DNA of 64,000 nucleotides, taken from assembly GCA_965233625.1 (NCBI GenBank), contig OZ247499.1, positions 6,448,001 to 6,512,000 of the forward strand, read 5' to 3'. The notes below the pieces were generated by a model, which was given only the letters and a program-made list of their open reading frames with translations, made no database searches and was not told where the DNA came from. Origin of the DNA: G965233625 sp965233625. Its GTDB lineage: Bacteria > Planctomycetota > Planctomycetia > Pirellulales > Pirellulaceae. The position numbers were made by a program, and so were the translations under genes. This document shows positions 47,831 to 57,219 of the stretch, piece after piece; positions within the stretch are counted from its first letter, which is position 1; each line of letters opens with the position of its first letter.

Positions 47831-47993
47831 ACCCGAAGCGCAAGCGAGGGACGCCGGAATTGGCAGCGCACCGCCGTTTGAAGTCCACCCTTCAGCGAAA
47901 AGTGGCCAAAAAACCCCGGTTTCGCCCCTATATCAAACGCCCATCGCTCGCGCTTCGGGTTAGTGTGCAGCTTCAAAACTAGCGCTTCGGGTT
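47831..47993. repeat. AACCCGAAGCGC-type intergenic palindrome
   Basis: AACCCGAAGCGCAAGCGAGG at 47831-47850 is matched by its near-complement at 47941-47961 (CCATCGCTCGCGCTTCGGGT), with a further partial arm AGCGCTTCGGGTT at 47981-47993. Sequences of this type recur between genes in planctomycete chromosomes. It lies between gspK and gspL. Confidence 0.75.
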
Positions 47994-48045
47994 ATTTGAA
48001 GATCCCACGCAATTGCCCGGAACAAATGCAGATACTGGAAAAACT

Positions 48046-49581
48046 ATGGCACGCTTATTAGCAATCGAATGGGACAGCGGCGAGGCGCGGGTGGTTTCCG
48101 CCCGGCAGCGTGGCGGCGATGTGACGTTCGAAAAAGCCTTCTGCGTGGATCTCTCGGCGCAACATGCCGAAGATGACGCCCGTCGCGAACCTGGCGAACT
48201 GATCGCCGCCGCACTTTCGGCCAATGGTGTTTCGCGGGGCGAAGTTCTGGCAGCGGTCGGGCGTGCGAGCATTGAATTGCGTGTATTGAAAGTGCCGCCC
48301 GCACCGGACGACGAACTGCCGGACATGGTGCGTTTTCAGGCTTCGTCGCAGTTTTCGACCATGGGCGAAGACTGGCCTTTGGACTTCGTCAAACTTGCAA
48401 AGACCGGCGACGATCAACCGGTGCTTGCTGCGACGGTCAGCCCCAAGCTGATGAAGCAGGTGCACGCCACCTGCAACGCCGCCGGGCTTAAACCGCAACG
48501 GGTGCTGCTAAGACCGTACGCGGGCGCCTCGTTGATTGGCCGCAACTACAACGATGACCGCTGCCGTCTGGTGGTGGACATGCTGGGCGAAGAAGCTGAC
48601 CTGACGGTGATTGCTGATAAACAGGTCGCACTCATGCGTACGGTCCGCATCCCGGCAGGAGATGCATCGACCCGGATCATCGTGGGCGAAATCCGCCGCA
48701 CGATGGCCTCAGCGCTCAATCAGCTGGCTGGCCGCGCCGTGGAGCAGGTGGTTATCTGCGGCGCGGATGAGCATCATAAGAAGTTGAAGGAGGCGGCAGC
48801 CAGCGCCTTCGATTTAGAAGTCGAAATGCTCGACCCGTTCAGCGTGGTCACTCTGGGCGAAGAACTAAAACGCAGGTTGCCAGAGCATCACGGCCGGTTT
48901 GCTCCGCTGCTGGGTTTGCTTCTGGATGAAGCAGGCAGTGCTTCCCACGCCATCGACTTTATGGCGCCACGTCGCCGGAAGGATCCACCAGATCCTAAAT
49001 GGAAATGGATCTTGGGCGGTGGCGTCGCGGCTGCCGTGCTGCTGGCGATTGGCTTCGTGTTTTATTCCACTGGCGCCAGCTACGACCGCGAAATCGCGCG
49101 TCTGGAGGAACAGGTCGCATCGATGAAGAAGGGCAAAGAGAAGTCCGAAGAAATCATTGCCCGCGCGGCCACGGTGGATGAATGGAAAGCGTCGGACATT
49201 GTCTGGCTGGAAGAGATGAAAGACATCTCCGAGCGTTTCCCGCCGCCCGAAGACGCCATCATCACGCAGCTGATTGCAGGCACCGCCAGCAAGGGCGGCG
49301 GGCGGATGTTCCTGGACGGTTCAGTACGGGAATCGGAGGTGATCGGCAAGCTGGAAGATTCTCTTGCTGCCGGCACACGTACGGTCGAAAGCGCTGGCGG
49401 CCGCCCGGATACGGCTTCGCCTAACTACGCCGTCAAGTTCAAAGAAACCGTCACCTTCGCCCCGCTGGAGCCGGAAGAAATTACATCGCCGGCTGCCGAA
49501 GAGCCGCCCGCGAAGGATGCGTCAGAAGATAAAGCCGCCGCTACTGCAGACGATGGCAGCGAGAAGGGAGCCAGCTCATGA
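48046..49581 (+). CDS. gspL: GspL/PilM-PilN-like inner-membrane protein
   Basis: A 511-residue protein with an N-terminal actin-like (PilM/GspL cytoplasmic) domain, one hydrophobic segment (ILGGGVAAAVLLAIGFVFY, about residue 330), a coiled coil and a periplasmic PilN-like domain. The tail is acidic and Ala-rich. It would link the ATPase to the pseudopilus base. The ATG at 48046 begins the actin-like fold (MARLLAIEWDSG). It overlaps the next gene by ATGA. Confidence 0.85.
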   Translation: MARLLAIEWDSGEARVVSARQRGGDVTFEKAFCVDLSAQHAEDDARREPGELIAAALSANGVSRGEVLAAVGRASIELRVLKVPPAPDDELPDMVRFQASSQFSTMGEDWPLDFVKLAKTGDDQPVLAATVSPKLMKQVHATCNAAGLKPQRVLLRPYAGASLIGRNYNDDRCRLVVDMLGEEADLTVIADKQVALMRTVRIPAGDASTRIIVGEIRRTMASALNQLAGRAVEQVVICGADEHHKKLKEAAASAFDLEVEMLDPFSVVTLGEELKRRLPEHHGRFAPLLGLLLDEAGSASHAIDFMAPRRRKDPPDPKWKWILGGGVAAAVLLAIGFVFYSTGASYDREIARLEEQVASMKKGKEKSEEIIARAATVDEWKASDIVWLEEMKDISERFPPPEDAIITQLIAGTASKGGGRMFLDGSVRESEVIGKLEDSLAAGTRTVESAGGRPDTASPNYAVKFKETVTFAPLEPEEITSPAAEEPPAKDASEDKAAATADDGSEKGASS

Positions 49582-50813
49582 ATACGCGTGAAAAGATTCT
49601 TGCCGGCGCTGTCGGCCTCGTGGTTCTGGGTGCGGGCGTCTTTCTATTGAAAGACCGTATCGGCAGCCTTTACACCACAAAAATCAATCGCATCGCTGCA
49701 CTTGAGAACGAAGTAAAGACGATGCAGACGATCATCGCCCAGGGGCGCGATGCTTCCGTCCGCATGGCGGCCTACGAAGAACGCGCCCTGCCGGGTGACC
49801 GCGAACAGGCGCGTTCCATGTATCAGCAATGGCTGTACGCCGTGGCGGATGACGAAGTTGGCATGCGGAACGTGGTGATCAAACCCGGTAACGAAGCCAC
49901 CAAGAAGGGCGTCTACACAGCGCACTCGTTCACGCTTTCAAGCGAAGGCAATCTAGAGCAGCTGACGACATTTCTCTACCGCTTCTATTACATCGACTGC
50001 CTGCACCGCGTCCGCTCGATGCGGATTCAACCGATTAAAGACAGTAAGAACCTACGGCTGATCTTTTCGATTGAAGCGCTCGCCATGGAGACGGCGCCGT
50101 TGCGTTCAGAAATGCGCGTGGTGAAAGGAAGCCGTCTGAAAGAGGCGGATCTGGAAGCGTACACCACGGCCATTCTCACCCGCAACCTGTTCGGTCCGCG
50201 GAACAACCCGCCGCAACTGAGCAGCATCAGCAGTCAGCGGGCTTACACCGACCGTTCAGTTTCTTTCACTGCCAAGGCAAGTGACCGCGACAAGCTGGAC
50301 AACGTCGTGATTAAACTGGCCGACGATGCTCCCAAAGGCGCCTCGCTCCGCACCAGCAGCAGTGGCGAAGCACGCTTCTCCTGGCCCGGTGGAAAGCCTG
50401 GCGAATACGAAGTGACGGTGGTCGCTTATGACGACGGTTATCCCACCAAGACCGATCGCAAAACGGTAAAGATCACCGTTTCAGAGCCACCACCGCCACG
50501 ACCGGTTGTCCGCCGCGATCCGCCTAAACCAACAGGGCCGCCGCCGTTGAAATTCGATGTGGCGCGGTTCACCGTCCTGACTTCGATCGTAAAAGGCATC
50601 GATGGCCGGATGCAGATCTGGCTGTTCCAGCAACCGCTGGACAAGATGCTGAAGCTAAGCGTGGGCGATGAATTTAGCGTCGGCTCGATGAAGGGTTTTG
50701 TCGAAAGCATCGACGTGCAGCATGTAGTGCTCGATACGGGCAAAGACCGCTGGCTGTTGTCCGTGGATGAGCCGATGACCGAGGCCACCCGGCTGCCGGT
50801 GGACGAACTGTAA
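49578..50813 (+). CDS. Composite GspM/PilO-like protein with Ig-like and GspC/PilP-like domains
   Basis: A 411-residue bitopic protein. An N-terminal hydrophobic segment (about 7-26), coiled coil and ferredoxin-like fold resemble GspM/PilO. Residues about 210-300 look like an Ig/cadherin-like domain (VSFTAKASDRDKLDNVVIKL, GEYEVTVVAYDDG), a linker of prolines follows, and the last 85 residues (LSVGDEFSVGSMKGFVESID) resemble the HR domain of GspC/PilP. The composite may replace separate M and C proteins. It overlaps gspL by ATGA. Confidence 0.75.
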   Translation: MNTREKILAGAVGLVVLGAGVFLLKDRIGSLYTTKINRIAALENEVKTMQTIIAQGRDASVRMAAYEERALPGDREQARSMYQQWLYAVADDEVGMRNVVIKPGNEATKKGVYTAHSFTLSSEGNLEQLTTFLYRFYYIDCLHRVRSMRIQPIKDSKNLRLIFSIEALAMETAPLRSEMRVVKGSRLKEADLEAYTTAILTRNLFGPRNNPPQLSSISSQRAYTDRSVSFTAKASDRDKLDNVVIKLADDAPKGASLRTSSSGEARFSWPGGKPGEYEVTVVAYDDGYPTKTDRKTVKITVSEPPPPRPVVRRDPPKPTGPPPLKFDVARFTVLTSIVKGIDGRMQIWLFQQPLDKMLKLSVGDEFSVGSMKGFVESIDVQHVVLDTGKDRWLLSVDEPMTEATRLPVDEL

Positions 50814-51026
50814 TCAGCTTTCTTCTGGCGGGTCGGGCGTGTCTTCCTTGCCGGACCTGGTTTCTTCCTGAAACAAGTGCTGCTGCACCCACGGTGTATC
50901 GACCGTTTCGATGCGATATTCCGGGCAGCCGCATTGCTGACAGAATACATGCGTACCGTCGCTGGCAACGTTGCAGCGGTTGCAGCGGCGGATGTAGCAG
51001 GTCTGCTTATCGCGGTAGATCTTCAT
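50814..51026 (-). CDS. Small zinc-ribbon protein
   Basis: A 70-residue protein with two metal-binding pairs, CNRC and CQQC, spaced like a zinc ribbon. The tail is acidic and Pro-rich. The function is unknown. The start at 51026 keeps the ribbon near the N-terminus; an in-frame ATG six codons upstream is equally possible, and neither has a strong ribosome site. Its stop abuts that of the GspM-like gene on the opposite strand. Confidence 0.55.
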   Translation of the reverse strand: MKIYRDKQTCYIRRCNRCNVASDGTHVFCQQCGCPEYRIETVDTPWVQQHLFQEETRSGKEDTPDPPEES

Positions 51027-51209
51027 CACGCTATCTTCGCACATCCGTGCAGGCGTAACACCCTGCATGCACCTTTGGCGGGCAACGGCGGTGTTGCTGT
51101 GCTTCGGACTGCCGTGGCGGTAAAATAAAGGTTGTGGCGGCGGTTGTTCTGACCTGCACACTGCAAGCCGGCTTCTTCTGCGGGTCCTGTCCTGACGGCG
51201 GTGCTGCCG

Positions 51210-52391
51210 ATGCCAAAGTTAGTCGTAACCGGAGCCAGCGAGCAGTTCCCTTCGCCCGCCAGTCTTGCGGCGCGGATGCCCACTGCCGCCTTCGCGCTGC
51301 GCGGCTACAACCAGACAAACCTGGGCCGCAGCTTTGAACTGCTGAAGCATCCGGCCTATGGCGCCATTGTCCGGCAGCATCTTCAGGCCGCGTCGGAAGT
51401 GGCAAGTGACGTGCTTGGCCGTGCGGTGGACCTGCCACAGCGTGTGGAGCAGCAGCAGGAAACGTCGCTGGAATCTTACCCCGACGCTGTCGCGTTGATC
51501 GTTGCGATGGAAACCGCGCAGGTGCAACTTCTGCGGGAGTTCTTCGGCGTTGACTATAAACGCGCGAACCTGAGCATGGGGTATAGCCTGGGCGAAGTTA
51601 CGGCGTTGATTGCAAGCGGCGTGATCAGCATGGCGGACGCACTAACGGTGCTGCTTGCGCTGTCGGAAGACTGTGTGAAGCTAGCGCACGGCGTCACGCT
51701 GGGCGTTTTGTTCTCTCGCGGTGCGGCGTTGTCTACCGATCTGGTGCTGGCGGAATGTCAGCAGGTGAACCGGCAGGGCGAAGGCGTCGTGGGCGTGTCG
51801 GCGTTTCTTTCGCCCAACTCGATCCTGCTGATGGGGCAGCAGGATACACTCGACCGCCTTTGCGAACGGCTTTCCGAACTTTGCAAAGAGCGGCTACATC
51901 TGCGTAAGAATCCGCATCCCTGGCCGCCGATGCATACACCTGTGGTCTGGCAGCAGGCCATCTCTGACCGCTGCGCGCAGTTGATGCATCAGATGGACGT
52001 CAGTCCGCAGCCCGCAACGCCGCGCGTCCTCTCGCTGGTGACGGGTGACTTTAGTTATACGCCTGGCAACACCCGGCAGCTCCTGCGGCAATGGACCGAC
52101 CAGCCGCAGCGTTTATGGGACGCGGTTTATAAGACGCTGACATCTGGCGTTGAAATCATCCTGCACCTGGGCCCGGAGCCAAACATCATCCCGGCCACGT
52201 ATCATCGTCTGGCGGTGAATGTCGCGGCGCAGACGGCCGGCAGCTTCGGCCTCCGTGTAGCAGCCAACATGGTTAAGCGTCCGTGGCTCAGCCGTATTCT
52301 GCCGGCCCGCACCGCGCTGTTGAGGGCGCCGATGATCCAGCATGTAATTGTGGAAGACTGGCTGTTAAGGCAGCAACCAGATGCTTCTTAA
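51210..52391 (+). CDS. Orphan malonyl/acyl-CoA:ACP transacylase-like protein
   Basis: A 393-residue FabD-like acyltransferase. The nucleophile motif is GYSLGE (Ser126) and the catalytic His is probably His242 in MHTPVV. FabD proteins load malonyl groups on acyl carrier protein. This one is about 80 residues longer than typical FabD and has no fatty-acid or polyketide genes nearby, so it may serve another acyl transfer. The ATG at 51210 is preferred over a GTG nine bases upstream. Confidence 0.82.
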   Translation: MPKLVVTGASEQFPSPASLAARMPTAAFALRGYNQTNLGRSFELLKHPAYGAIVRQHLQAASEVASDVLGRAVDLPQRVEQQQETSLESYPDAVALIVAMETAQVQLLREFFGVDYKRANLSMGYSLGEVTALIASGVISMADALTVLLALSEDCVKLAHGVTLGVLFSRGAALSTDLVLAECQQVNRQGEGVVGVSAFLSPNSILLMGQQDTLDRLCERLSELCKERLHLRKNPHPWPPMHTPVVWQQAISDRCAQLMHQMDVSPQPATPRVLSLVTGDFSYTPGNTRQLLRQWTDQPQRLWDAVYKTLTSGVEIILHLGPEPNIIPATYHRLAVNVAAQTAGSFGLRVAANMVKRPWLSRILPARTALLRAPMIQHVIVEDWLLRQQPDAS

Positions 52392-52492
52392 AATTGCCTG
52401 TAACACTTCAGAACGTTGTTCGCTTAGACAGTTACCGGGAAAGCCCGGCGAGTCAAAAACTGTCACCCCAACAAAGTTCTGGAGTTTTTCCA

Positions 52493-52975
52493 ATGTTTGC
52501 TAACCTCGCAAAAATCTTCGTCCCCGCACTCCTCATCATCACCGCCGCTACGCAGGTGCAAGCCGGCGGATTCCACTGCCGCTACACCGGCACGGTCTAC
52601 GGCTTTAATGGCGAAAGCTTTGTGATCTCCGCGTTGAATGACCTGGACATCGCTGCCAATAGTGTGTCACCCGTACAACGCGAAATCCGGCTGGAGCGTG
52701 CCATCTTCAACCTGCGTCAGGCCAAGCTTCGCTTCTGCTCGATTACCGCCCGCACGAAACTGCGTGTCGCCATCGATAACCTGCTGCTGATCTGCAACGT
52801 TTACTCGCAGGAAGATCTGGAGTTCTCCGCCCAGTGTGCTCTGACGGCCTTGAGGATAGAGCGGATTCAGGGATGCGGCGCCCGCGTGCATCTCCGCCCG
52901 GTGTACCGCCCCGTTATCCGCCCAGTGACCATTCACCACGGCTACGGCTTCGGCGGAATCGCACCTTGCCACTAA
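52493..52975 (+). CDS. Small secreted protein, unknown
   Basis: A 160-residue protein with a signal peptide (cut after VQAG, about residue 24). The mature part has five cysteines and a helical middle with repeated RLERAIFNLRQAKLRFC-like amphipathic pattern, then a His/Pro/Arg-rich end. I do not recognise the family. The ATG follows TGGAG. A strong terminator lies downstream. Confidence 0.7.
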   Translation: MFANLAKIFVPALLIITAATQVQAGGFHCRYTGTVYGFNGESFVISALNDLDIAANSVSPVQREIRLERAIFNLRQAKLRFCSITARTKLRVAIDNLLLICNVYSQEDLEFSAQCALTALRIERIQGCGARVHLRPVYRPVIRPVTIHHGYGFGGIAPCH

Positions 52976-53010
52976 GCTGAACATGCCGGATGCATAAAGT
53001 TGCAAAATAA

Positions 53011-53044
53011 AACCGCTGGAACGAAAAGGTTCCAGCGGTTTTTT
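53011..53044. terminator. Bidirectional intrinsic terminator
   Basis: A perfect 12-base stem, AACCGCTGGAAC with GTTCCAGCGGTT, a 6-base loop, and a T-run on the plus strand; the minus strand also ends in a T-rich sequence. It serves the secreted-protein gene and the convergent TM2 gene. Confidence 0.88.
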
Positions 53045-53074
53045 GCGTTAGCGTAAAAAGATGTGTCGCGGCTG

Positions 53075-53479
53075 TTACTTATGCGAAGCCGACTCAAGAT
53101 TGGCGGAGCTGACCTGCTCATTGAGTGTCCAGAGGTCAATCAGCAGTCCGATGCCAAATACGCCGAAGGTGAGAAACCAGACAATGCCCGTGCCCCATTT
53201 GCCAATATACATACGGTGCAGGCCCAGCGGGCCGAGAAAGGCCAGCAACAGCCAGGCAACAGTGTAGTTGTATTGGCCGGCGGCGTATCGGCGGTCAGCA
53301 GACGCATCCATGCCGGGGATCAGAAAGAGGTCCACCAGCCAGCCGATGCCTAACAGTCCCAGGGTGAAGAAATAAATCGTGCCCGAAATCGGCCTGCCAA
53401 AGTAAAACCGGTGGGCGCCCAGAAACCCGGCGATCCAGGTCACATAGCCAATGGGTATCGAGTGTGTGTTGGTGCTCAT
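53075..53479 (-). CDS. Tandem TM2-domain membrane protein
   Basis: A 134-residue protein with two copies of the TM2 domain: GAHRFYFGRPISGTIYFFTL and GLHRMYIGKWGTGIVWFLTF, each followed by a second hydrophobic segment ending in (V/I)DL. Four membrane segments are expected. TM2 proteins are widespread and poorly understood. The ATG starts eight residues before the first domain. Confidence 0.85.
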   Translation of the reverse strand: MSTNTHSIPIGYVTWIAGFLGAHRFYFGRPISGTIYFFTLGLLGIGWLVDLFLIPGMDASADRRYAAGQYNYTVAWLLLAFLGPLGLHRMYIGKWGTGIVWFLTFGVFGIGLLIDLWTLNEQVSSANLESASHK

Positions 53480-53702
53480 ATTGATAATCCAAATCCATTT
53501 GTACGGTTGTGTGAGTTGAGGGAGCGACGCGGAACCGCAACCGCGTCATTCCACGTCTCTTATCTACGTTATTCGTTTTTCACGCCTCTTTATTTTATCA
53601 GTCGCGTCACGTGGCGGCAGGTGTCGCGTGTGGCGTTGAGGTTTGCCGCCAGTCGTGGGATAATCAGGCGACAGCGGTTTTGAGTTTTCGCGCGGGATAC
53701 CA

Positions 53703-56700
53703 ATGCGTATTTTGGCTGGAATGGTGTGCGGCTTTGTGGGCTTCCTGTTGGGAGCCTTCTGTGGCGGCGTGATTATTCTGGTAATGATCAGCGCAGCGGG
53801 TGACGATCTGCCGTTCGCGCTGCTGCTCGCCATCGGTGCTATTCCCACGCTGTTGTTCGCGGTGCTTGGCGCCGCCTTTGGTTTTGTGGTCAGCAGCGGC
53901 GCCGATGAATTCAGTCTGAGGCCGCCCCTGGAAGATCACGATGATGCCGTTTACCAGAACGCGGAAATCGTCCGTGCCGGTGTGTCGTCGCCCGCGGCGG
54001 AACAACCAGTCGTTCCCCCACCACCGCCTGCGGGTCGTGGAGAGACGTTTCTGCCGGATGATCCTGTCCCGCCGCCGCTGCCCGACGACGGTATTTTTGT
54101 CGCGGAGCTGGTCGAAGAATCGCCGGGTCCGTCGCAGCCTTTTCATCCATCCTGGACCCCACCGCCGCTGCGTCCGCCAGTGACCACAGCCCCGCCCCGT
54201 GCGCCACGGCGGTGGCCTAGCGGATGGGCAATCACGGGCATCGTTTTTGGTGTACTGGCGATCGCGCCGGCGGCATCGGCTGCGGTGCTTGTTAGTCGCA
54301 CCGCGATGGGTGCGGTTTCCCTGGGCGTGTTTGCGGCGTTGTTCTTTCTGCCCGGCCTGCTGTGCATGGCGACGGCTTTATGGGGAGATTTCACCAAAGC
54401 CAGAGTGCTTCGCGCCGGTAAAGTTGGCGTGCTGAGCGGTCTGATTCTCAACGGCGGCGCCTTCCTGGCCGTGGCGTTTGCGGGCGTTGTGGCGCTGCAT
54501 TCAGATATTCTTCCACCCTCCGAAAAAACATTGGCGGCGCAGCGCAAACTGGTGGAAGCGCGTGATAAACGCATCGAACAGACGCGCGAACTCCGGCTTG
54601 CCGCAGCACCGCCTGTTAGCCCCGGCCCCAAACCCGGCACAACCACTCCGCGGCCCGTCACACGCCCAAGTGCCGACCCATCGGAACCTCCCACAACGGC
54701 TGTTCGGTTGGCGACTGGCTCGATCAAGGCAACGCCTTCATTTGAAGAGAAGCCAGACGCGGGCGCAAAAACAGTGATCAGCGGTGCGACGTTCACAACG
54801 CTTGATCTGGTGCGTTCGCCGGTGACGGTGCCACCCGTCTGGAGCCAGTCCGGCAAACAGTTTTACACGGTTGAACGCGACGGCTTCATCCGCCGCATTT
54901 CCAGCGAAGACCTGCTGCAAACGCATGAAATAAAAATCGAAGGCGTCAACTCGATGACGATGACCCGCAAAGGGCTGGTCATCACACGTCCTTCGCAGGG
55001 CGACGTCATCCTGCTTGAGCCAACCTCGTTGCGGCCGCTCAAGCGCTATATTTTGCCGGGTGTTAAAGGCGCGACGGGCGGCGCGTTATCGGACACGGTT
55101 TACCTGTGGTTCAGCTACAGTGGCCGCGATACACCGGCGGGTGGATACTTGCTGAATCTGGAAACGCAGGACGCCTTCCCGCAGGCCACCCGCATTATGG
55201 GAAACTGGTTCGCCATGACGCCAACGGGCGACTTTGTGCTGTCTGGTGATTCATCGCAATTGCGGCGCTATGGTGTCGGCCGAGAGGAGCTGAAACTGCA
55301 TCAGGCCAGCACCCGCATCGGCAGCAGCCCGCGTAATATCGATCTTAGCCCCGATGGGAAATATGTGGCGTTGCCCTCAGGTGGCGGCAACCGCACGACT
55401 AGTCCATCGATGCGGCGAATGAACTATGGTACGTACATCTTTGAAGTAGATAACCTTGCGAAGCCGGTGGCTTCAATCGTGTCGGGGCCTTATCCGCGGA
55501 CGGTATCTTACGATCCGCGTAGCGAGGTCTTCTACGCGCAGGCCAGCGGAACGCCGTTGATGGTCTTTTCGCCAGAAGGCACTCTGGTGCGGCGCTACGC
55601 CGGGGGCGGTCTGCGGATTGAAACCGACCGCATTATCACCAGCCCTCAAGGCGGCCAGATGCTGCTGATGGGATCTTCAAAACTGATCCACGTCTCGGCG
55701 CCACCGCCCAAGCTGCCGGGCGCCGATGTGTTTGGCGGACGTGTGACGGCGCCAACCCGGCTCGATCTTGCCACGCCCGCATTGCCTGCCATCAGTCCGC
55801 CAGAATTCGACGGCGACGCCAGAACGGTCATGCTGCCAGCGGCGGTCAGCAGCGTGACAGCCGCAGCCGGCGGCCGGTACTATCTGATGTATCTGCCTGA
55901 GGTCGGACAGGTGGCGGTTTTTGATGTGAACAAAGCCGCCGTCATTCGGTATCTGCCGGTCCATCCCGCAGCAGCCTCAACGCCCGCGGACAAACTGATG
56001 ATCGCCGCAGCCGCTGATTATTTTGTCGCGCTGGACCCGGATACTTTGCAGGCGAGCCGCTGGAGCCTTAAGACATTCAAACTAGAGAAGGTCGAAACAC
56101 TTAGTTCGCTTGTAGAGCCTGTTTCGATCTGTATGGGAGCGGCGAGCCAGGGGCCGCTGCTGGTCGCCACAAGAAAGGGCTACCACTTTTATGACTTAGA
56201 GACGCTGCTAGAAGTGGACCTGCTGGAAACCAGCACGACCTATCCACTTTCGCAGACGTCGATCGTCCGGGCGTCGGCCAATGGCCGCGTGTTCACGTTA
56301 AATGCGGGCGCCTTCCGCCGCCGCAACATGCTTACGCGGTTAGAGATTGGTCCTGACCGCGTCAGCGCCCGCCGGATGAACCCATACACCAGCATTCCCC
56401 TGCCCGATTACGACGGCGCCAACATTTACAGCACTGCGGGGCAGTACAACCAGCGCGACATCTACCGGCGTCCGGCGTCGGCAAGCAGTTCTCTGGGTCC
56501 GTTCAGCCTGGTGATGCCACCGGTGCGCGGCGTGCTTGGTTTGCAGTTCAACGTGCCAGAGCAGACTCGCGTGCTGCCTGATGCAAGTTCTGCTCCGCTG
56601 ATCGAAGCCAACGTGCAACTAGTCGCTCTCCGCAGTGGCGGCCGGGAGGTGATGGAAATTGGTGATCTGAACGACGGCCGCGAAGTGGTGCTAGCCTACA

Positions 56701-57119
56701 ACACAAGGGATTTAACGCCCAGCAGTCTGGTGCTGCCGTTTGATCAGCGTTTTTTCATTTCGGCGCCGGCAGAGATATACGGTTATATCCCGTTGTCGCG
56801 CGATCGCATCGAAGTGCGGAAGATTGACGTAAAACGTCTGGCGCGCGACAGAAGAGGGCGGTTTCTTTTTTTCACGTCTGAGGCGCCATCGACGGCGAAG
56901 GCCGGCACTGATTTTTCGTACCAGGTGAAGGTGCAGTCCAGTAGCGAAAATGTGCGTTACACACTGCTGCCACGACGCCCCGGTATGAATATCGACCGCA
57001 ACGGCAAACTGACATGGCGTGTGCCGACAGTTACCAGGCCCATCGAAACCTTCACCATTATGGCCATCGGTGAAGGGGCCACCGCAACGCAAATGGTCCG
57101 TTTGCGGGTCGAGCCTTAA
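53703..57119 (+). CDS. Giant membrane protein with beta-propeller and Ig-like end
   Basis: A 1138-residue protein. Two N-terminal hydrophobic segments (to about 65), a Pro-rich linker (about 95-165), three further segments (about 168-270, DUF4190-like), a coiled stretch with Pro/Thr linker, a large beta-rich region (about 345-1000) with a propeller-like repeat pattern such as LSPDGKYVALPSGGG and TVSYDPRSEVFYAQ, and a C-terminal Ig-like domain of about 100 residues (FSYQVKVQSSSENVRYTL). It probably exposes the propeller outside the membrane. No enzyme motif is visible. Confidence 0.75.
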   Translation: MRILAGMVCGFVGFLLGAFCGGVIILVMISAAGDDLPFALLLAIGAIPTLLFAVLGAAFGFVVSSGADEFSLRPPLEDHDDAVYQNAEIVRAGVSSPAAEQPVVPPPPPAGRGETFLPDDPVPPPLPDDGIFVAELVEESPGPSQPFHPSWTPPPLRPPVTTAPPRAPRRWPSGWAITGIVFGVLAIAPAASAAVLVSRTAMGAVSLGVFAALFFLPGLLCMATALWGDFTKARVLRAGKVGVLSGLILNGGAFLAVAFAGVVALHSDILPPSEKTLAAQRKLVEARDKRIEQTRELRLAAAPPVSPGPKPGTTTPRPVTRPSADPSEPPTTAVRLATGSIKATPSFEEKPDAGAKTVISGATFTTLDLVRSPVTVPPVWSQSGKQFYTVERDGFIRRISSEDLLQTHEIKIEGVNSMTMTRKGLVITRPSQGDVILLEPTSLRPLKRYILPGVKGATGGALSDTVYLWFSYSGRDTPAGGYLLNLETQDAFPQATRIMGNWFAMTPTGDFVLSGDSSQLRRYGVGREELKLHQASTRIGSSPRNIDLSPDGKYVALPSGGGNRTTSPSMRRMNYGTYIFEVDNLAKPVASIVSGPYPRTVSYDPRSEVFYAQASGTPLMVFSPEGTLVRRYAGGGLRIETDRIITSPQGGQMLLMGSSKLIHVSAPPPKLPGADVFGGRVTAPTRLDLATPALPAISPPEFDGDARTVMLPAAVSSVTAAAGGRYYLMYLPEVGQVAVFDVNKAAVIRYLPVHPAAASTPADKLMIAAAADYFVALDPDTLQASRWSLKTFKLEKVETLSSLVEPVSICMGAASQGPLLVATRKGYHFYDLETLLEVDLLETSTTYPLSQTSIVRASANGRVFTLNAGAFRRRNMLTRLEIGPDRVSARRMNPYTSIPLPDYDGANIYSTAGQYNQRDIYRRPASASSSLGPFSLVMPPVRGVLGLQFNVPEQTRVLPDASSAPLIEANVQLVALRSGGREVMEIGDLNDGREVVLAYNTRDLTPSSLVLPFDQRFFISAPAEIYGYIPLSRDRIEVRKIDVKRLARDRRGRFLFFTSEAPSTAKAGTDFSYQVKVQSSSENVRYTLLPRRPGMNIDRNGKLTWRVPTVTRPIETFTIMAIGEGATATQMVRLRVEP

Positions 57120-57219
57120 GGCGGCGATTGTCAGCCGCTTCGGCCCAATGCAAAAGCCGCAGACGTCGCCCAACGTCTACGGCCATGCATCTTTTCAGTT
57201 GTCGCTACTTTTGTAGTGA

